NCBI GenBank assembly: GCA_002431975.1
Contig: DJFA01000103.1
Coordinates: 10,643 to 19,593 of the forward strand
DNA length: 8,951 bases
Direction: 5' to 3'
DNA from: Ruminococcus sp. UBA5884
Lineage (GTDB): Bacteria > Bacillota > Clostridia > Oscillospirales > Ruminococcaceae
In this document: piece after piece, positions 5,328 through 8,951 of the stretch
How the letters are laid out: each line of letters opens with the position of its first letter
How positions within the stretch are numbered: the first letter of the stretch is position 1
The notes under the pieces: generated by a model
Told to the model about the DNA's origin: nothing
The model's database searches: none
The model's input: only the letters and a program-made list of their open reading frames with translations
Made by a program: the position numbers and the translations under genes

Positions 5328-6761
5328 ATGAACAAGTATAAAAAACTTGCACTGAATACGCTGATATTCTCAATCGGTTCATTCAGTTCAAAGCTTCTCA
5401 GTTTCCTTCTGGTAAGGTTCTATACCGAATATCTCACCAGAACAGAAACATCTACGTTTGACCTTGTATGCCAGACTGCAAATCTTCTTGTTCCGATAGC
5501 TACATTAAGCATTACGGAGGGTGTTATCCGTTACGGACTTGATGCGAAATATGACAAGAAACAGATTTACAGCATAGGCTTTTTTACAACTTTGCTCGGC
5601 TGTCTTATAATAATACCGGTTCTTCCGCTTACGGGAATGATTCCGGAACTTAAAAACTATACTGTTATACTATTTATATATCTTCTTGCTTCCGGATTCA
5701 GAATGCTTAACCAGTATTTTTTAAGGGCGACCGGAAAAGTAAAGCTCTTTGCAGTTGACGGAATATTTACGACATTCACAATGCTTATACTCAATGTGCT
5801 TTTTATAGCCGTATTCAGATGGGGAGCTATGGGATATGTGCTTTCAATAGTTATTTCAGATGCATTGTCATCAGTTTTCATATGTTTCTTTTCAAAAAAT
5901 CTGAAATATCTCCAGTTTAAGAATATCGACAAGACGCTTGCAAAGGATATGATAAAATATTCAATTCCGCTGATACCGACATTTATTCTCTGGTGGATAG
6001 TGAGTTCATCAGACAAATATATGATAAGACTTATGCTTAATCCGGAAAGCAACGGAATCTACAGCGTTTCATACAAAATACCGACTATTATTTCAATAGT
6101 TTCAACTATATTCTTTCAGGCATGGCAGATGTCAGCAATAACAGAATATAATTCAGAAGATACTGAAAAATTCTATTCGCAGATATTTTCTGCATATCAG
6201 TCAATACTTTTCATAGCTTCAGCCGGAATACTTATGATACTTACACCTCTTTCAAAGCTTCTCTTTGCCGCTGAATATTATCAGGCATATCATTATATAC
6301 CGTTTCTTCTCTCGGGCGTACTGATGTCATGCTTCTGCCAGTTTATGAGCAGTATATATTCAGCTGTAAAACAGACTAAAAATTCATTATGGACGAGTAT
6401 GATAGCCGCCGCCGCAAATATAATCCTCAACTTCATACTTATCCCGAATCCTCATTTCGGAATACAGGGTGCAGCTCTTGCAACAATGATAAGCTATATG
6501 CTCTGCTTTATAGTGCGTGCATTTGATACAAGACGATATGTAAACTACAGCATTCCATGGAAAAGCATAATAATAAACTTTGCAATACTTCTTGCAATGT
6601 CATGGGCATCAATGGTTTATTCTCCTCTTGATTCACATATAATAACTGACGGTGATGAGGTAAGAAAACAGACAATATTTTTAATATGCGGATTTGTAAT
6701 GATGGCTGTATTCAATTTTCAGGCGTTGTCAGCCACAGTAAAAAAAGTTTTAAAACGCTGA
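5328..6761 (+). CDS. polysaccharide/lipid-linked oligosaccharide flippase, MOP superfamily (Wzx/MATE-like)
   Basis: This is a predicted membrane transporter that flips undecaprenyl-linked sugars to the outer face for capsule, exopolysaccharide or wall polymer assembly. The 477 residues contain some 12-14 hydrophobic segments. The N-terminal part (LNTLIFSIGSFSSKLLSFLL at 9-28, then VRFYTEYLT) is characteristic of the polysaccharide biosynthesis protein family. The motif GIQGAALATMISY (378-390) marks the usual position in the C-terminal half. The chosen ATG follows AGGAA at 5316-5320. An in-frame ATG/TTG-rich extension back to 5190 lies inside the palindromic repeat and is not conserved, so it is rejected. 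No glycosyltransferase or polymerase gene is beside it, so this is a solitary flippase and its sugar cannot be named. It ends at a strong terminator. Confidence 0.88.
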   Translation: MNKYKKLALNTLIFSIGSFSSKLLSFLLVRFYTEYLTRTETSTFDLVCQTANLLVPIATLSITEGVIRYGLDAKYDKKQIYSIGFFTTLLGCLIIIPVLPLTGMIPELKNYTVILFIYLLASGFRMLNQYFLRATGKVKLFAVDGIFTTFTMLILNVLFIAVFRWGAMGYVLSIVISDALSSVFICFFSKNLKYLQFKNIDKTLAKDMIKYSIPLIPTFILWWIVSSSDKYMIRLMLNPESNGIYSVSYKIPTIISIVSTIFFQAWQMSAITEYNSEDTEKFYSQIFSAYQSILFIASAGILMILTPLSKLLFAAEYYQAYHYIPFLLSGVLMSCFCQFMSSIYSAVKQTKNSLWTSMIAAAANIILNFILIPNPHFGIQGAALATMISYMLCFIVRAFDTRRYVNYSIPWKSIIINFAILLAMSWASMVYSPLDSHIITDGDEVRKQTIFLICGFVMMAVFNFQALSATVKKVLKR

Positions 6762-6767
6762 CAAAAT

Positions 6768-6801
6768 AAAGACAGGGAAATTTTCATCTCCCTGTCTTTT
6801 T
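6768..6801. terminator. terminator after the flippase, usable on both strands
   Basis: AAAGACAGGGA (6768-6778) pairs perfectly with TCCCTGTCTTT (6789-6799) across a 10-base loop and runs into TTTTTCTTTT. On the complement the same stem is followed by ATTTTG, so it can also stop transcripts of the converging hydrolase gene. Confidence 0.92.
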
Positions 6802-6806
6802 CTTTT

Positions 6807-6950
6807 AACGCAAATTCGACAACAAAATTTTATGATTAAAAACAAGAAATTTTTCTTATATTCTGTAGGGGCGAACTGTGTTCGCCCGCTCGGTTTACAG
6901 CATACCCCAACGTGCGAACACAGTTCGCCCCTACAAAACGAATTTGCATT
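6807..6950 (+). repeat. palindromic miniature element, copy 2 (144 bp, complete)
   Basis: The outer ends AACGCAAATTCG (6807-6818) and CGAATTTGCATT (6939-6950) are inverse repeats with one mismatch. Inside, 6864-6935 is a 72-bp palindrome. Its 25-base arms read TGTAGGGGCGAACTGTGTTC and onward and match with one mismatch, and the 22-base centre is the reverse complement of the centre of copy 3 apart from a few changes. No transposase or coding capacity is present. No clean target duplication is visible. The right end runs to the stop codon of the converging hydrolase gene (its TAA uses 6949-6951). Confidence 0.9.
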
Positions 6951-7875
6951 ATTTCTTCCATTCAGCTATTGCTTTTGTTATTCGTTTATCTATATCAATA
7001 CGGGTATTTCTGCATTCATCAGGATGTTTTTTAGCTGAAGAAAATGAAAGCCTTACAAACAAGCCTGAACCAACAGGCAGCATTGTCTTCATCATACTTT
7101 CAGGAAAAACATAATGCGTACCATATTTATAGATAGCAGTTTCTGCTTTACAGCTGTGCGGTTTTTCAGACAGACGTTTTTTCATTCGTCTGATATATCT
7201 TGCAGTATCCCATAAAGCGTCATCTTCTGCACCTATTATAAGCAGTTTTCCACGGATATTTTCAATTTTTATCATTTTATCTTCAGTAAGCGGATATGCA
7301 GACTCTGAATCATCAAATAATTTTTTTGAACTAACAATATCTCCATTTCGTTTGCCTTCTGACTTGATAATCTGCCAGTACTGAGGATGCTTATATACAA
7401 AAGGCATATAAGGCAAAGGCTTTCCACGGTATGAAAAAAGTGATTCTCCTTCAATCGGCCATTCCTTGCAGCCATCTTTTTTACCCTGTTCAAAACCCTG
7501 CCATATGAAATCGCTTGGTGTCATTGCAATTGTAAGCGTTATATCAGGAAAATATGATGCTGCTGTAAGAGCAAGAGTACCTGTAGTTGAAGCTCCTGCA
7601 ATTCCTATCTTTTTATTTCCATGTTTTTTCAGCCAGCTGACTGCCTTTTCTATACGTTCAAGGGGATAATTATGATGACTGTAATCCTTTTTCGCAGGTG
7701 ACATTGTAAGTACATTAATATTCTTTTTTAAAAGCCATTTAACCGCTGAACGTGCCATATAATCCTCTGCATCATCTCCGAGCATGGCAATCAGTGCACA
7801 GTCTGAACCGCCTTCACATTTCCAGTATGCTCCGTAAAATCCGTCAGATTCTACATCAAAATGAATTCTTTTCAT
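6949..7875 (-). CDS. alpha/beta hydrolase, BAAT C-terminal / acyl-thioester hydrolase type
   Basis: This is a predicted cytoplasmic serine hydrolase acting on acyl thioesters or related esters. The 308 residues form one alpha/beta-hydrolase domain. The nucleophile elbow is GASTTG at 94-99 (Ser96), followed by LALTAASYFPDITLTIAMTP and SDFIWQGF (121-128). That order of helix and strand with a WQG after the strand is typical of the bile-acid-CoA acyltransferase C-terminal (BAAT_C) family. Likely acid and base are Asp218 or Asp219 in GAEDDALWDT and His254 in GTHYVFP. AAGGAGA at 7883-7889 (complement) gives the start. The gene follows a phosphopantetheinyl transferase by 98 bases but has its own promoter and the same operator palindrome, so the two probably act together, perhaps releasing or editing a carrier-bound acyl chain. 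True substrate is unknown; dienelactone-hydrolase-like esterases are the main alternative. Confidence 0.82.
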   Translation of the reverse strand: MKRIHFDVESDGFYGAYWKCEGGSDCALIAMLGDDAEDYMARSAVKWLLKKNINVLTMSPAKKDYSHHNYPLERIEKAVSWLKKHGNKKIGIAGASTTGTLALTAASYFPDITLTIAMTPSDFIWQGFEQGKKDGCKEWPIEGESLFSYRGKPLPYMPFVYKHPQYWQIIKSEGKRNGDIVSSKKLFDDSESAYPLTEDKMIKIENIRGKLLIIGAEDDALWDTARYIRRMKKRLSEKPHSCKAETAIYKYGTHYVFPESMMKTMLPVGSGLFVRLSFSSAKKHPDECRNTRIDIDKRITKAIAEWKK

Positions 7876-7891
7876 TAGTATCTCTCCTTTT

Positions 7892-7909
7892 AGTTAGCTT
7901 AGACTAACT
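7892..7909 (-). promoter_or_regulatory. operator palindrome O1, GTTAG-N6-CTAAC, ahead of the hydrolase gene
   Basis: AGTTAG (7892-7897) and CTAACT (7904-7909) are exact inverse repeats separated by six bases. The site lies downstream of the predicted promoter and touches the ribosome binding site, a place where a bound protein would block transcription. The same arms and spacing recur at 8653-8668 ahead of the phosphopantetheinyl transferase. Confidence 0.75.
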
Positions 7910-7936
7910 GCATTGCAGACTTTCTTATATAATAAT

Positions 7937-7965
7937 ATTATACTATTAATACAATAAAAAATCAA
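7937..7965 (-). promoter_or_regulatory. promoter of the hydrolase gene
   Basis: On the complement TATAAT (7937-7942) has TTGATT (7960-7965) 17 bases upstream. Transcription would start near 7930, about 20 bases before operator O1. The -35 begins nine bases beyond the stop codon of the upstream gene. The area is very AT-rich, so other -10 choices (for example TATATA at 7926-7931) exist. Confidence 0.65.
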
Positions 7966-7973
7966 CAGAAAAT

Positions 7974-8627
7974 TTATTCAGTAAAAAATCTTCTTATTTT
8001 ATCAGATGTTATTATTTCAGGCTCTATCTTACCGGATATATTTTTTTCAGTATATAAAGAAACTGCATATTCATTAAAATAACCGGTATGCATATGTTTC
8101 GATATTGCTTCATCAAAAATACTGAATGATGTCATTTTCTTATACATACCAACTCCGAGATATTTAAGATATGCTTCCTTTGATGTCCATATTCTGTAAA
8201 AGTCAGATGTTTTATCAGAACTTTTTTTCAGATATTCCGTTTCATCTGATGTCAGTACATATTCTGTAAAATCAAACTCTGTCTGCCTGCATAATTCAAC
8301 ATCAATCCCCGTTTCAGAACTGTCACACGCAAATGCAATGCAACCGTCAGTATGTGAATATGAAAAATGATAGTCCTTATTATTTTCAAGAAAAGGCTTG
8401 CCATATGCACCGCATGAAAATCTTATGCTTTTATTGCCGGCAATTCCTTTTCTGCATATATCATATCTTGCAGTCAGTTCCGCCATAAGTGAAAGCATTT
8501 TATCCTTTTCATTAATATAGCTGTTTATTTTTTTAATTCTTTCAGGACTTACAAACTGCATAAGAGCTGCATATTCACTGAAACGTGTGTTATTTTCTGA
8601 AAACCATAAAAGCACTGATAATTTCAT
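7974..8627 (-). CDS. 4'-phosphopantetheinyl transferase, Sfp type
   Basis: The enzyme moves 4'-phosphopantetheine from coenzyme A to a serine of acyl- or peptidyl-carrier proteins, turning them on. The 217 residues are close to Sfp (about 224). The three family signatures are present: KPFL then FSYSH (77-80, 88-92); GIDVE (107-111), with the Mg-binding Asp109 and Glu111; and WTSKEAYLKYLGVG (147-160), with Glu151. This two-lobed form differs from AcpS, which is about 120 residues, so it is probably not the fatty-acid ACP activator but one for a special pathway (polyketide, non-ribosomal peptide, lipid). An earlier in-frame TTG at 8648 overlaps the ribosome binding site AAAGGAG (8639-8645); the ATG at 8627 is used, 11 bases from that site. 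No carrier protein or synthase is in the window. Codon use and base composition look like the neighbours. Confidence 0.92.
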   Translation of the reverse strand: MKLSVLLWFSENNTRFSEYAALMQFVSPERIKKINSYINEKDKMLSLMAELTARYDICRKGIAGNKSIRFSCGAYGKPFLENNKDYHFSYSHTDGCIAFACDSSETGIDVELCRQTEFDFTEYVLTSDETEYLKKSSDKTSDFYRIWTSKEAYLKYLGVGMYKKMTSFSIFDEAISKHMHTGYFNEYAVSLYTEKNISGKIEPEIITSDKIRRFFTE

Positions 8628-8652
8628 ATTTTCAAAATCTCCTTTCAATTCA

Positions 8653-8668
8653 GTTAGCGATTGCTAAC
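8653..8668 (-). promoter_or_regulatory. operator palindrome O2, GTTAG-N6-CTAAC, ahead of the phosphopantetheinyl transferase
   Basis: GTTAGC (8653-8658) and GCTAAC (8663-8668) are exact inverse repeats with a four-base centre. Seen from the predicted start of transcription (near 8670) the site covers about +2 to +17, the classic place for a repressor. It shares both arms and the overall length with O1 at 7892-7909. Confidence 0.78.
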
Positions 8669-8676
8669 CATGAATT

Positions 8677-8705
8677 ACTATATACTATATTTAATATGTT
8701 GTCAA
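8677..8705 (-). promoter_or_regulatory. sigma-A promoter of the phosphopantetheinyl transferase gene
   Basis: On the complement a perfect TTGACA (8700-8705) is followed after 17 bases by TATAGT (8677-8682). A promoter this strong directly in front of an operator suggests a gene that is held off and then strongly induced. Confidence 0.85.
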
Positions 8706-8732
8706 TAGATTCCGCTAAAAATTTTTAATAAT

Positions 8733-8886
8733 AACGCCAATTCGACAACAAAATATTTTATAACTGGAAATATGGAATTTTCGTTTATTTTGTAGGGGCG
8801 AACTGTGTTCGCCCGTTGGGGCATACTGTAAACTGAACGGGCGAACACAGTTCGCCCCTACATAAACAATTCATCGAATTTGCGTT
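8733..8886 (+). repeat. palindromic miniature element, copy 3 (154 bp, complete)
   Basis: The outer ends AACGCCAATTCGA (8733-8745) and TCGAATTTGCGTT (8874-8886) are inverse repeats with one mismatch. The inner 72-bp palindrome, 8791-8862, has perfect 27-base arms beginning TGTAGGGGCGAACTG, and each arm is itself a small palindrome. AATAAT stands directly outside both ends (8727-8732 and 8887-8892), a possible 6-bp target duplication. No coding capacity. The gap 8628-8951 holds only the transferase promoter, operator and two elements. Confidence 0.9.
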
Positions 8887-8892
8887 AATAAT

Positions 8893-8951
8893 AACGCAAA
8901 TTCGATGGTTATTTTTTATAATTCGTTTATTTGAAATGCAGATTCGTTTTG
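8893..8951 (+). repeat. palindromic miniature element, copy 4, cut by the window end
   Basis: AACGCAAATTCGA at 8893-8905 is identical to the outer end inferred for the family, and the AT-rich stretch that follows has the length (about 57 bases) seen ahead of the inner palindrome in copies 2 and 3. The window stops at CGTTTTG, just where TGTAGGGG would be expected to begin. Copy 4 starts six bases after copy 3. Confidence 0.65.

Noticed and set aside
6864..6935. Inner palindrome of repeat copy 2 as the terminator of the hydrolase gene
   Set aside because: There is no U-run after it on the minus strand; the stem at 6768-6799 just beyond it fits better as the stop for both genes.
6832..7114. 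Two short plus-strand reading frames over repeat copy 2 and the 3' end of the hydrolase gene
   Set aside because: They consist of repeat sequence and antisense of a well-supported gene, with no ribosome binding sites.
8628..8648. TTG start for the phosphopantetheinyl transferase
   Set aside because: The extra codons read through the ribosome binding site AAAGGAG itself, so the ATG at 8627 is the sensible start.
5129..8951. Repeats considered as a CRISPR array
   Set aside because: Copies are kilobases apart or of transposon-like build, with no regular spacers and no cas genes.

Overview
The window looks like a piece of a low-GC Gram-positive chromosome, most likely a gut clostridium of the Ruminococcus/Oscillospiraceae kind. 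The support is a full-length spoVT-type sporulation regulator, strong GGAGG ribosome binding sites, TATAAT promoters (several with an extended TGn), a clostridial-style rpmG-secE-nusG-rplK-rplA cluster, and a palindromic GTAGGGGCGAA...TTCGCCCCTAC repeat of a kind I associate with gut clostridia. The taxon is an inference from gene content, not from a marker search.

Layout. (1) 120-656 (+): spoVT, converging through a shared bidirectional terminator on a small unknown protein, 702-1001 (-), which has its own very good promoter. (2) 1178-2383 (-): a glycoside hydrolase family 3 lipoprotein of the NagZ type. (3) 2464-4851 (-): the translation/transcription/secretion cluster rpmG, secE, nusG, rplK, rplA, in transcription order, driven by a promoter at 4993-5021 and ended by a terminator at 2402-2438. 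Its 5' leader and its rplK-rplA spacer are long and rich in hairpins. rplJ-rplL, which usually follow rplA, are absent. (4) 5328-6761 (+): a 477-residue polysaccharide flippase (MOP/Wzx type), divergent from the ribosomal cluster. A palindromic repeat lies in its 5' leader and a strong terminator follows it. (5) 6949-8627 (-): an alpha/beta hydrolase of the BAAT-C/acyl-thioester type and, upstream of it, an Sfp-type 4'-phosphopantetheinyl transferase. Each has its own promoter, and each promoter carries the same palindrome GTTAG-N6-CTAAC, so the two genes look like a small regulon under one repressor encoded elsewhere. (6) 8669-8951: no gene, only the phosphopantetheinyl transferase promoter and two repeat elements side by side, the last cut by the window end.

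How the parts fit. Most of the window is housekeeping. The two places that stand out are the operator-linked pair phosphopantetheinyl transferase + thioesterase-like hydrolase, which suggests carrier-protein chemistry (polyketide, non-ribosomal peptide or lipid) whose synthase is not in view, and the family of about 145-155 bp miniature elements. These elements have outer AACGCAAATTCGA-type inverted ends and an inner 71-72 bp double palindrome. They sit in every gap around the flippase/hydrolase/transferase block. I did not find a CRISPR array, tRNA, rRNA, transposase gene or an obvious new multi-gene defence system here.
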